Positions 35,770-44,370 of a stretch of DNA of 64,000 bases are shown here, piece by piece. Every line of letters begins with the position of its first letter. Positions within the stretch are counted from its first letter, which is position 1. Source of the stretch: Wolbachia endosymbiont of Folsomia candida (GTDB taxonomy: Bacteria; Pseudomonadota; Alphaproteobacteria; Rickettsiales; Anaplasmataceae); the NCBI RefSeq assembly GCF_001931755.2, contig NZ_CP015510.2:806001-870000 (forward strand), in the 5' to 3' direction. The notes beneath the pieces were generated by a model. It was not told where the DNA came from. It worked only from the letters and a program-made list of their open reading frames with translations, and did not search any database. A program made the position numbers and the translations under genes.

Positions 35770-36857
35770 GCTCTATTATAGCACAATAACGCTATGTCTA
35801 ACATTCTAAGTGAAAAAGCCCATTCATTATCATACCATGCTGCAACTCTGCAGATATCACCTATAACGTATGTACCAGTTAAGTCCACAACTGCGCTATA
35901 AGGATTATGTACAAAATCTATTGAAACTAAAGGCTCGGTACATATAGAAAGTACAAAAAGCGCATTTGACATTTCAAAACTACTTGTCATTCTAGTGTCT
36001 GACACTGGAGTCTTTTCTTTTTCTTCCACTATTGATTCCAGTGTCACTTGCTGAGAGTAGCGTTTAAATATTTCATTAATTTCTTCAGCCGTTACCTTCT
36101 TGTCAGTTGTAAACTTAAAATCAATCATAGAAACATTACTAACCGGTACTCTGATTGCAGTACCATCAATCTTTCCTTGCAATTCTGGAATAATAGAACC
36201 AATTGTTTTTGCTGCCCCAGTTGTAGTTGGCACCATAGATAGCCCGCAAGCCCTGGCTCTACGCAAATCCCTATGATTGCCATCAAGGATATTTTGATCA
36301 TTCGTATAAGCATGTATGGTGGTCATAAAACCACTTTTTATTCCAACATTAGAGTGCAAAATTTGTGCAATCGGAGCAAGGCAATTTGTAGTACATGAAC
36401 CTGCTGATATCACCTTATGCTCTTTTTTAAGCATGTGATTATTTACACCATAAACTATAGTTACATCGCTATCTGCAACCGGGGCCGAAACAATGACTTT
36501 TTCCGCATTGTGCCTCATTGCATCTGAATTCTTGTTAAACGCACCGGTACATTCAAGTACTACATCAACATCCCAAGGAATATTTTCAGGACTACGCTCT
36601 CTAAATAAAGAAAATTTTCTGCCGTTTATGGATAGCCAATTTTCAGATTCGCTAAAATCAATTTCACCATTAAATTTACCGTGAACAGAGTCATACTTAA
36701 TCAAATGTGCATGCTGCTCAACGCTCATTGATCCATTTACAGCTACAACTTCTATTTGCTTACTGTACTTTTCTATTTCAAAAATAGCACGCAGTACACT
36801 TTTGCCTATTCTGCCCAAGCCATTTATTCCTACACGAACTGTCATTTTTTCATTCAA
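35766..36857 (-). CDS. gapA: Glyceraldehyde-3-phosphate dehydrogenase
   Basis: GapA interconverts glyceraldehyde 3-phosphate and 1,3-bisphosphoglycerate with NAD(P). The N-terminal nucleotide-binding fold is GINGLGRIGKSVLRA, and the catalytic Cys lies in SAGSCTTNCLAP near residue 152, with WYDNEWAFSLRML near the end. At 363 residues it is longer than the usual 330-340. Part of the excess (about residues 282-291, TPVSDTRMTS) is encoded by a palindrome unit. The ATG at 36845 (MTVRVGING) is an alternative start four codons downstream. It is the first gene of a gapA-tatC operon. In Wolbachia it probably runs in the gluconeogenic direction. Confidence 0.94.
   Translation of the reverse strand: MNEKMTVRVGINGLGRIGKSVLRAIFEIEKYSKQIEVVAVNGSMSVEQHAHLIKYDSVHGKFNGEIDFSESENWLSINGRKFSLFRERSPENIPWDVDVVLECTGAFNKNSDAMRHNAEKVIVSAPVADSDVTIVYGVNNHMLKKEHKVISAGSCTTNCLAPIAQILHSNVGIKSGFMTTIHAYTNDQNILDGNHRDLRRARACGLSMVPTTTGAAKTIGSIIPELQGKIDGTAIRVPVSNVSMIDFKFTTDKKVTAEEINEIFKRYSQQVTLESIVEEKEKTPVSDTRMTSSFEMSNALFVLSICTEPLVSIDFVHNPYSAVVDLTGTYVIGDICRVAAWYDNEWAFSLRMLDIALLCYNRA
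35985..36012. repeat. Palindromic repeat in frame inside gapA
   Basis: Arms TGTCATTCTAGTG and CACTGGAGTC around TCTGA. It is a diverged member of the palindrome family, read through without a stop. A partial unit (ATTCCAGTGTCACTTGCTG) follows at about 36035. Confidence 0.75.
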
Positions 36858-37129
36858 AAATTTAATTATAGAGAATATTACTCAATGTTTCATTTTATTT
36901 TCGAATATTTACACTATATTTAATATATTAATTATTTTTGTAGATCTGCTACAAATCAGAAGTAAAAGAAATAAATAAGAGAAGATTTTAGTCAGTTAAA
37001 AACTGCTAACGTAAGTAAGGTTTTTCTGTTATACTATGACTTGATCCACAACTGTAAGAACATCCAGTAAAGTACTGATGTTAAGTGTTAACTAAAGCTG
37101 TTATTCCAGTATTCTCCTCCTGTCATCCC
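36858..37129. repeat. Non-coding region upstream of gapA with a diverged 68-bp repeat
   Basis: The gapA promoter should lie in AT-rich DNA before about 36960. The segment 37046-37117 (containing CCACAACTGTAAGAACATCC) is an inverted, diverged member of the repeat seen at 6571-6638. The left half of a palindrome begins at 37121. Confidence 0.5.
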
Positions 37130-38180
37130 TGTAAAGGTCAACTAATTCATTGACAAATTTTGCAAAAAGCTCAAAGGAGTAATACCTCCAAGAGCTTGAT
37201 GCGGCCTGTGTTCATTGTAATAAATTAAATATCTAAACAATTCATCCTTAAATTCTTGAACGGTCTCAAACGTTGTTCCCTCAATCAAATCATCATTTAA
37301 AGTCCGCCAAAAGCGCTCTACTTTGCCATTTGTTTGTGGTCTATATGGCCTTGTATATAAATGCTTTAAGCCAATTTCAACTAACATTCTTTCAAATGGA
37401 TGTCCATCCAAATTACTTCTTGATGCAAACTCTGGTCCATTGTCTGTCATTACTTCTTTGAACTGAATACTGTAACTTTGCTTTATATAATTAAAACATC
37501 TGAGCACTGCAAACATTACATTCAGACTCTGAATATTTTCTAAAACTTCTGCCCATGCTATACGGCTTGCATCGTCTATTACACACACTAAATAGTATCT
37601 TTTGCTCTCATTTATTATCATATCTTTACTCAAATAATGACAGTCTATATGCGCCAGTTCTCCAGCTTTTTCCCTGATTATCTTTCTCTTCACCTCTTTT
37701 TCTTTTGTGCTCAACTTATTCATGCCGGCTCTCTTAATAATATTATATATACCAGATGGAGAAGGTGTTTTGTTGCCCAACTTTTTTGCTAGTATAGCAC
37801 AAATTTCATATTTATTTATCCCTTTTTTCCGCTCCTCTATAACTGCTTTTTCTATTTCAATATCTGTTCTTCTACTTTCCCATCTTGGACCTCTTTTTCT
37901 TGGTAAAAACTCTTTTTCTAATCCGCTATTTCTATACCTATTATAATATTTACAGAATGTTTGTCTGTTGATTCCATTAGCGTGATAAAAATCGCCTACA
38001 AATCTATAAAATGGATGCTTTTTTGCCTTTGTTTGCTCATATTCTTTGATCAAAAATCTCCATTTACTTTGGTAATTTCTCTCTAAAGTTTTATCTTCTG
38101 TGTTTCTTCTCATACCTAACTCCCTCAAAAATGTTTCTTTTATCTTAACATTTTTGTCATCGAATTAGTTGACCTTTACA
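37130..38180 (-). mobile_element. IS481-family element in a palindromic repeat
   Basis: The 1051-bp element has perfect 19-bp inverted ends, TGTAAAGGTCAACTAATTC at 37130-37148 and its complement at 38162-38180. A 5-bp duplication ATCCC flanks it (37125-37129 and 38181-38185), within a palindrome. Confidence 0.92.
37142..38128 (-). CDS. IS481-family transposase
   Basis: A transposase of 328 residues with an N-terminal helix-turn-helix region (NGINRQTFCKYYNRYRNSG) and a C-terminal rve integrase core. Catalytic residues are visible in LAHIDCHYLS (Asp, about 159), EVMTDNGPEFAS (Asp, about 230) and TNGKVERFWRTL (Glu, about 267). The closing YYNEHRPHQALGG is a common integrase-core ending. The ORF is complete and fills the element. 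It moves its own element only; no passenger gene is present. Confidence 0.93.
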   Translation of the reverse strand: MRELGMRRNTEDKTLERNYQSKWRFLIKEYEQTKAKKHPFYRFVGDFYHANGINRQTFCKYYNRYRNSGLEKEFLPRKRGPRWESRRTDIEIEKAVIEERKKGINKYEICAILAKKLGNKTPSPSGIYNIIKRAGMNKLSTKEKEVKRKIIREKAGELAHIDCHYLSKDMIINESKRYYLVCVIDDASRIAWAEVLENIQSLNVMFAVLRCFNYIKQSYSIQFKEVMTDNGPEFASRSNLDGHPFERMLVEIGLKHLYTRPYRPQTNGKVERFWRTLNDDLIEGTTFETVQEFKDELFRYLIYYNEHRPHQALGGITPLSFLQNLSMN

Positions 38181-38475
38181 ATCCCAGTGCGTGACACTGG
38201 GATCCATTTTGCAGTGCAATTCCATTAAAATACTGTATCTTAGCATAAAAACTTTTATCCTTTTCGTTATCCATTATGCTCACTTGCAAGCAAGTTCGCT
38301 AGATCCCAGTGTCACGCACTGGAATGACGAAAAAAGGGAAAGTTTTATTAATAATTTTAAACCTTTGCGTAGCGATGCAACAAAGCCCGATGGCCCTGCA
38401 ACTGGTTCGAATTCTATCCAATCCAATACACTGAGTGGTAGCCCCATTTTTTATCTGCAATAATAAGCTCTTATA
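38181..38475. repeat. Non-coding stretch with palindromes and an IS-end relic
   Basis: It holds the right part of the palindrome split by the IS481 element (38181-38205), another unit at 38302-38329 and a 57-bp copy of the segment at 1374-1432 ending ATGCAACAAAGCCC (38374-38387). DNA with TGGTTCGAATTC at about 38403 looks like a tRNA T-arm but has no fold. No gene is seen. Confidence 0.55.
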
Positions 38476-38857
38476 ACCCCAATTCTGGATTAAAAAACAA
38501 TAGAAAAGCCAAAGAGATCGGGTAAACTCGGCAAATATTTGAAACTATACGAGGTTACCCATGAATAAAAATATAATAGAATTATTTTTCCTAATCGATG
38601 ATTTTTGCAATTCAGTCGACAAAAATTTTGCAGAAAAACTCCTGCCAACCAGTAAAAAGCCAACCAGGACACCGGAAATTGCGCATTCAGAGATTATTAC
38701 CATAGTATTGCTATACCACCAACCCAAGTGCGACAATTTTAAAATTTTCTATGTGCATTATTTAAAGTTATTATACGAATCAGCATTTCCAAAATTGCCT
38801 TCATATACCAGATTTATTGAGCTAAAACCGCGGATTTTGTGGTATTTAATGCTATAA
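38476..38857 (+). mobile_element. IS982-family element, 5' fragment
   Basis: The left end ACCCCAATTCTGGATTAAAA (38476 on) is followed by a hairpin (GGGTAA with TTACCC) ending at the transposase ATG. The element breaks off near 38857. A solo copy of this end lies inverted at 56356-56432. Confidence 0.75.
38561..38857 (+). pseudogene. IS982-family transposase, N-terminal fragment
   Basis: The ORF of 98 residues starts MNKNIIELFFLIDDFC and contains HSEIITIVLLYHQ and LPSYTRFIELKPR, as at the start of IS982 transposases, which are about 290 residues long. It stops after the first third, before any catalytic Asp-Asp-Glu residues, at a junction with very AT-rich DNA. It cannot act as a transposase. 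Confidence 0.8.
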
Positions 38858-39225
38858 TTATATAAATCATATTAATTTTATAAAAATATAAGTATATTAA
38901 TATTTTTTTATATATTATATTAAAATTTAAGATTTTCACTTTAGCTATACTTGTAATTTCCAAAGCACAATTTTTTCCATGCTACTCTGTTATTCATAAA
39001 TCCTGATAAATATCATAAATCCTGATAAATATTGTTGAGTTTGCTTTTTTAAATGGCCTTTTCTTTAATTTCTTCCACTTAGTTCTATGTACTTATTTTA
39101 ATCTCCTTGTTTTTCAATAAGCTGTGTGAGTAAAATAGGAAATTGTACAAAATAAAGTAAAATAACTTGTGTTTTTTGGTCAAACTGGTAAACATTACCA
39201 ATAATTGAATATGGAGCTATAAGTA
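38858..39225. other. Very AT-rich region upstream of pepA
   Basis: No gene is visible. The first 80 bp are almost pure A and T. Two perfect 19-bp direct copies of CATAAATCCTGATAAATAT lie at 38995-39013 and 39014-39032. The pepA promoter is probably within the last 150 bp, but I cannot fix it. Confidence 0.45.
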
Positions 39226-40695
39226 ATGAAGATCAAAATTTCTAAGATTTCATCTGATTTTAAAACAGTAGTCACAGGTTTGTTTGAAGGAAGTGAAACC
39301 ATAAGTGACTGTGGAGTTTTGCAAGGAAAGCAGATTGTAGATAATATAAAGCAATTCAGTGACTTTAATGGAAGTTTTGGTGAGTTTTCTTCTATCACTT
39401 TATCAGAAGGAAAAAACGCTATAGTAGTTGGACTTGGCAAAAAAGATGAATGGAATGAAAATAAAGCATTAAACATTGGTGGTAAAGTATATTGCGAGCT
39501 GAATAGATTGAAAATTAAACAAGCTGCAGTTTTGGTTGAGGATAGTGGGGAAATTACAGCAAATATTGCATATGGTGCGTTTTTACGTAGCTTTAAGTTT
39601 GATAAATACAAGACTAAAAAGGATGAAAAAATCACAGAGATAGAAGAAATTACAGTATTAGCAAAAGATGATCAATTAAACAGCGCTGAAAAATTATTTG
39701 AACGCCTAAGGCAAGAAGGTGAAGGCATATTCCTCGCGCGTTCTTTTGTTACAGAACCTCCTAATATTCTATATCCAGAATCTTATGCTGATAGTATTAA
39801 AAGCGAACTTACTAAATTAGGACTTGAAGTTGAAGTCCTGGATAAAAAGCAAATGGAAAAAGAAAATATGGGTGCTTTGCTTGGAGTAGCACAAGGAAGT
39901 AGTAAAGAACCGAAATTAGTAATCATAAAGTGGAATGGAGCTGATAAAGAACAAAAACCAGTTGCTTTTGTTGGAAAAGGTATAACGTTTGACACTGGAG
40001 GTATATCACTGAAACCTTCGCGCGGTATGGAATCAATGAAATATGATATGGCAGGTTCTGCTGCTGTGGTTGGCGTTATGCACGCTTTGGCGGGACGAAA
40101 AGCAAAAGTAAATGCTATTGGTGTGGTTGCGCTTGCAGAAAATGCTGTGGGTGGTAATGCTCAAAGACCAAGCGATGTAGTCACTTCAATGTCTGGGCAG
40201 ACAATAGAAGTATTAAACACTGATGCGGAAGGAAGGTTAATACTTGCGGATGCTCTTTGGTATACACAAAAGAGATTTTCACCGAAATTTATGATTGATC
40301 TTGCAACTTTAACTGGAGCTATTGTTGTTGCACTTGGTAATAACGAATATGCTGGTCTTTTTTCAAATAATGACGAATTATCTAATCACCTGATTGATGC
40401 AGGAAATGAAGTAAATGAAAAATTATGGCGTTTTCCTATGAATGAAGCGTATGATAAAATAATCGATTCACCAATTGCTGATGTGCAAAATATTGCTCCT
40501 GCAGGATCTGGGGGGGATAGCATAATGGCTGCACAGTTTTTACAACGTTTTGTAAATGATACTTGTTGGGCACATTTGGATATCGCAGGTTCTGCATGGC
40601 ATGAAAAAGGTACTGACATTTGTCCAAGAGGAGCGGTGGGATTTGGTGTCAGATTACTTAATAAACTGGTTGAAAAATATTACGAAGCAAAATAG
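39226..40695 (+). CDS. pepA: Leucyl aminopeptidase (M17)
   Basis: PepA is a cytoplasmic zinc or manganese aminopeptidase that removes N-terminal residues and recycles peptides. The protein of 489 residues has an N-terminal macro-like domain and a C-terminal catalytic domain. Metal and substrate residues are visible in KGITFDTGGISLKPSRGM (Lys and Asp, about residue 250-265), MKYDMAGSAA (Asp) and NTDAEGRLILADAL (Asp and Glu, about 332-345). Length is typical. It begins a plus-strand run with the quinone oxidoreductase gene 11 bp behind it. Confidence 0.96.
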   Translation: MKIKISKISSDFKTVVTGLFEGSETISDCGVLQGKQIVDNIKQFSDFNGSFGEFSSITLSEGKNAIVVGLGKKDEWNENKALNIGGKVYCELNRLKIKQAAVLVEDSGEITANIAYGAFLRSFKFDKYKTKKDEKITEIEEITVLAKDDQLNSAEKLFERLRQEGEGIFLARSFVTEPPNILYPESYADSIKSELTKLGLEVEVLDKKQMEKENMGALLGVAQGSSKEPKLVIIKWNGADKEQKPVAFVGKGITFDTGGISLKPSRGMESMKYDMAGSAAVVGVMHALAGRKAKVNAIGVVALAENAVGGNAQRPSDVVTSMSGQTIEVLNTDAEGRLILADALWYTQKRFSPKFMIDLATLTGAIVVALGNNEYAGLFSNNDELSNHLIDAGNEVNEKLWRFPMNEAYDKIIDSPIADVQNIAPAGSGGDSIMAAQFLQRFVNDTCWAHLDIAGSAWHEKGTDICPRGAVGFGVRLLNKLVEKYYEAK

Positions 40696-40706
40696 ATATC
40701 AAGCAA

Positions 40707-41684
40707 ATGGTTAAAACTGTACTCATCAAAAAGACTGGAGGACCAGAAGTATTAGAGCTTGTAAATAGAGATATAGGCGAGCCAAAAGGTGAAGAGGTTT
40801 TAGTACGTCATACAGTTATTGGCTTGAATCGTTATGACGTTGAGCATAGGGAAGGTATCCGTAAAATTAAAGACCTACCTGCAGTTCTTGGAATGGAAGC
40901 AGTTGGCGTTGTTGAGAGGCTTGGTAGAAAAATAGGTGATGGTTTAAAAATCGGAGATAGGGTTGCATACTGCACTGCTCCACCAGGTGCGTATTGTGAG
41001 AAGCGTATTATACACCAGAAATATCTGATAAAAGTTCCAGATGAAATACCGGATGAAGTGGTGGCTGCAGTGCTGTTTAAAGGTATGACAGCGCACTATT
41101 TAATTAACCAGTCTTATAAAATAAAACCTGGTGCTTTTGTGCTAGTTCATGGGGCTAACGGTGGTTTAGGGCAAATAATATGTCAATGGGCAAAGAATAA
41201 AAAGGGCATAGTGATAGGCTCTGTAAGCTCTGACGAAAAAATGAAGACAGCTTTACAAAATGGCTGCACATATGCAATAAACCATAATGATAAAGACTTC
41301 GTTTCTAAAATTATGGAGATCACACAGGATAAAGGGGTAGGGGCCGTGTATGATCCTATAGGTTACACTACAGGCAAAGTTTCTTTTGAATCTTTATGCA
41401 GGTTTGGAATATATGTTTCCTATGGACAAATATCAGGTAGCGCTCCTGTGAGTTTTTCTTTACTTAGTTCACGTTCATTATTTGCAACTGGAACTTCAAT
41501 ATATCATTACAAGCGTCATAGGTTCACATTGGTGCTGACAGCAATGGAAATCTTTGAAATGCTGAGAAAAAAACTCTTAACTGTACGGATTAATAAAAGG
41601 TATAAATTTGATGAAATAATTCAAGCTCACCATGATATGGAAAATAGAAAAGTGAGTGGATTAAACGTCATTAAGATTTCTTAA
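40707..41684 (+). CDS. Quinone oxidoreductase, zinc-free MDR family
   Basis: A protein of 325 residues of the quinone oxidoreductase branch of the medium-chain reductases, likely NADPH-dependent. The N-terminal GroES-like part contains VGLNRYDVEHREG (as IGLNRYD) and LGMEAVGVVERLG; the nucleotide-binding part has LVHGANGGLGQIICQWAK near residue 147. The zinc-binding Cys residues of alcohol dehydrogenases are missing. It follows pepA by 11 bp and is probably co-transcribed. The physiological substrate is unknown. Confidence 0.9.
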   Translation: MVKTVLIKKTGGPEVLELVNRDIGEPKGEEVLVRHTVIGLNRYDVEHREGIRKIKDLPAVLGMEAVGVVERLGRKIGDGLKIGDRVAYCTAPPGAYCEKRIIHQKYLIKVPDEIPDEVVAAVLFKGMTAHYLINQSYKIKPGAFVLVHGANGGLGQIICQWAKNKKGIVIGSVSSDEKMKTALQNGCTYAINHNDKDFVSKIMEITQDKGVGAVYDPIGYTTGKVSFESLCRFGIYVSYGQISGSAPVSFSLLSSRSLFATGTSIYHYKRHRFTLVLTAMEIFEMLRKKLLTVRINKRYKFDEIIQAHHDMENRKVSGLNVIKIS

Positions 41685-41815
41685 ATAAATTAGAGAGTTA
41701 AATTAACTATTTATTAAATTACACCAGCTAGAATATCGTATGTTTTAATTCTCTTTTTGTGAGAATTTGTAGCATAGTATCAATTTTTAGTTGAAATAGT
41801 GTAAGAGGTTAAGAA

Positions 41816-42919
41816 ATGCAGCAATTTAGTAAGAAAATAAATCTATATTCCATGGTTAAAAGCTATTTTAGCCTATTTCTTATGTTTATTCTATATACGT
41901 TTGGATATTCTGCAATTAATAACCCTGCAGGCGCGGAAGAGTTTATCAATTCCATTATGTCTTTTTCTCCTGAAGTAAAAATTTTATCTATAACAGGCAT
42001 ATTATTGTTATTTTTGATTCTAATTTATGAGAAATTATTCAATCAGGAAAGTAGTAGCCAAAGTAGTAGCTCCTCCACGAAAGGCGGCGCTTCTAAAGCT
42101 TCAGATATACCATTATCCACCCTTGCAGCTGGTGCTGAACTGCCTGATTATGATATTATAAATTCTAGTGAGTTGATAAACAGTCAACCAGTATCTATTT
42201 CTTTGGCTCCTTCTTTAATAAATGACAATATTTTGTCTATCACTCCTTTAGAGATAGATTTTAACCATTTACAAGAATGGAATTTTGATGGCCAAGAAGA
42301 TAAACTTAGCATTTTAAAACAAATAGCTCCTGTAGCTATAAAAGTCTTACTTTGCAGTATAATAGCCGGAGTTGCCACACTAAGTTGCGGCCTTGCTATA
42401 GAGGCATTGATAAAAGGTCAACAGTTTTTGCCAACCATGCTTGAACTTGCCAACAGTATGAGTAGTTTTCTAGGTATTTCTAGCAGCACATTATTAGCTG
42501 TTGCTTTTGTACCTATGGTTGCGTTGACAATTCTTTCTGTATTGAGCAAATCATCAATATATGCTCAAGAGAATACAGAGCGTGTTTTAGAAAAGAGCCA
42601 GTCTGTTGAAGTTGTAAGGGTTGTAGTTAGAAGTAATAGTGAAGAAAGAAATCCAAAATCAAAGGTAAAAGTAGTCACTGAAAATGTAAGTCATAAAAAT
42701 CACTACAAAAACGACTGGAGAGGAGATTCAACAAATCCCTTTAGTCCATATTTTCAAGGAGTAGGAAATTGTAGCAATCAACAGACAAATCGTATTCATC
42801 AGGAAGTAGATAATGATGATTGGCGTAATTGTGAAACAAATCCTTTTAGTAACAATTATAATTGCACAAATCTGACAATTGAAAGGTTTTTGCATGAACC
42901 AGAAAAAGCCTTGGGTTAA
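41816..42919 (+). CDS. Membrane protein with two NPF motifs in a repeated tail
   Basis: Not recognised. The protein of 367 residues has hydrophobic segments at about 17-33 and 53-71, a Ser-rich linker (SSSQSSSSSTKGG), and two more membrane-like segments at about 178-200 and 222-242. The C-terminal 100 residues are hydrophilic and end with two related units, NDWRGDSTNPFSPYF and DDWRNCETNPFSNNY. NPF tripeptides near residues 307 and 342 match the ligand of eukaryotic EH domains used in endocytic sorting. If the tail faces host cytoplasm it could recruit such proteins; that is inference. The ATG follows AAGAGGTTAAG. It is a single gene between qor and argD. Confidence 0.7.
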   Translation: MQQFSKKINLYSMVKSYFSLFLMFILYTFGYSAINNPAGAEEFINSIMSFSPEVKILSITGILLLFLILIYEKLFNQESSSQSSSSSTKGGASKASDIPLSTLAAGAELPDYDIINSSELINSQPVSISLAPSLINDNILSITPLEIDFNHLQEWNFDGQEDKLSILKQIAPVAIKVLLCSIIAGVATLSCGLAIEALIKGQQFLPTMLELANSMSSFLGISSSTLLAVAFVPMVALTILSVLSKSSIYAQENTERVLEKSQSVEVVRVVVRSNSEERNPKSKVKVVTENVSHKNHYKNDWRGDSTNPFSPYFQGVGNCSNQQTNRIHQEVDNDDWRNCETNPFSNNYNCTNLTIERFLHEPEKALG

Positions 42920-42964
42920 TAGACTCATTTAAGATATAATATAGGTAATATCACAATACTTAAA

Positions 42965-44140
42965 ATGAGTTGTATTGTTAATGCTTATAATAGACTTGAA
43001 ATTCCCATAATTAAAGGAGAGGGTGTATATCTTTTTGATGAAAGTAACAAACAATACCTGGATTTTGCTGCAGGCATTGCTACAACTTCTTTAGGGCATT
43101 GTCATACGCACATTACTGGTAAACTGAATGAGCAATTGAACTCATTATGGCACTGCTCTAATGTTTTTACCATTCCAGAGCAAGAAAGACTTGCTGAGCG
43201 TTTAACAACACTTACTTTTGCAGATAAGGTATTCTTTTGCTCAAGTGGACTTGAAGCTACTGAAGCTGCGATTAAGTTTATTCGCCGACATTTTTATTCA
43301 AAAGGGCAAGCGAAACGCAATCGCATAATTACAATTGAAGGAGGATTTCACGGACGCAGCATTGCTGCTATTTCTGCTGGTGGAAACGAAAAAGCACGTG
43401 AAGGTTTTGCTCCACTGCTTTCCGGCTTTGACAAAGTTCCAAGAAATGACATTAAAGCACTAGAAGAAAAAATTACCGATGAAACAGCCGCTGTGTTTTT
43501 AGAGCCTATACAAAGTGAGGGTGGGGTATATCCGCTGAACACGGAATATCTTAAAAAAGTAAGAGAAATAACAAAAGCTCAAGGAATAATCTTATGCTTT
43601 GATGAAGTGCAATGCGGGTATGGTCGTATTGGTTCTTTATTTCATTATCAAAACGTCGATGTTGAACCTGATATGCTAACCTGCGCTAAAGCGATGGGTA
43701 ACGGATTTCCACTAGCCGCATGTTTAGTAAAAGATCATATAGCAGAAGCAATGACTCCAGGGACTCATGGCTCAACTTATGGTGGTAATCCGCTTGCTAT
43801 GACTGTTGGTAATGCAGTACTTGATATCATGCTAAAAGACGGCTTTTTTGATCACGTTAAAAGAGTGAGTGGATATTTAAAAGAAAAATTGTCACTGTTA
43901 GCTACAGAGTTCCCAGAGTTAATTTCAGAAATTCGTGGAGAAGGGTTGCTAATTGGAATAGAGCTTAGAACTCCTTTGGCAGATAAAATTGTCAGTCAGT
44001 GTCTTAATATGGGGTTAATATTAACTAAAGTTTTGAACAATAAAGTAATCAGAATCACTCCTCCGCTTATAATTGAGGATGAGCATGTTGATACAGCATG
44101 TCATATACTTTCAAAATCACTTATGAAACTCGATTTCTGA
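42965..44140 (+). CDS. argD: Acetylornithine/succinyldiaminopimelate aminotransferase
   Basis: A PLP-dependent class III aminotransferase of 391 residues. It has FDEVQCGYGRIGSLF near residue 215, the PLP Lys in TCAKAMGNGFPLAA near 243, and STYGGNPLAMTVG near 275. ArgD enzymes act both on N-acetylornithine and on N-succinyl-L,L-diaminopimelate. Since arginine synthesis is usually absent in Wolbachia, the diaminopimelate role for lipid II is more likely, in line with lysC in this window. The ATG has only a weak ribosome site. Confidence 0.92.
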   Translation: MSCIVNAYNRLEIPIIKGEGVYLFDESNKQYLDFAAGIATTSLGHCHTHITGKLNEQLNSLWHCSNVFTIPEQERLAERLTTLTFADKVFFCSSGLEATEAAIKFIRRHFYSKGQAKRNRIITIEGGFHGRSIAAISAGGNEKAREGFAPLLSGFDKVPRNDIKALEEKITDETAAVFLEPIQSEGGVYPLNTEYLKKVREITKAQGIILCFDEVQCGYGRIGSLFHYQNVDVEPDMLTCAKAMGNGFPLAACLVKDHIAEAMTPGTHGSTYGGNPLAMTVGNAVLDIMLKDGFFDHVKRVSGYLKEKLSLLATEFPELISEIRGEGLLIGIELRTPLADKIVSQCLNMGLILTKVLNNKVIRITPPLIIEDEHVDTACHILSKSLMKLDF

Positions 44141-44370
44141 TAGCAATTTTGTTGTTGAAGCTTGTCTACGCTTCTCAAATACATCTGAGTATTCTGCGGT
44201 GCTCGCCTGCGCCTCTCCTAAGAATTTCTCACCATAAACAGAGTTTCGAAAGAAGTATAATTTATTTCGTATGTTATCTATGGGAACTTACACAGCAAAA
44301 AATTTAATATTTTCCATAATCTAAAAATACTGTAATATAGTTGAGTGTATTATTGGTTGTGAGGAAGATT
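44141..44370. repeat. Intergenic DNA with a diverged MITE-like end
   Basis: The sequence AGAGTTTCGAAAGAAGTATA at about 44240-44260 matches the terminal repeat of the element at 34868-35011. The rest has diverged. The promoter of the next gene should lie in the last 100 bp. Confidence 0.45.

Noticed and set aside
38397..38425. TGGTTCGAATTC resembling a tRNA T-arm
   Set aside because: The bases around it do not pair into a T-stem, and no acceptor, D or anticodon arm can be drawn on either strand.
38858..39225. AT-rich region with direct repeats as a replication origin
   Set aside because: No DnaA-box cluster is visible and the neighbours are not the genes expected beside an alphaproteobacterial origin.
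44341..44370. TTG start for the ankyrin-like gene
   Set aside because: ATG 44371 has a good GAGGAAG site; the ten upstream codons add no recognisable sequence.
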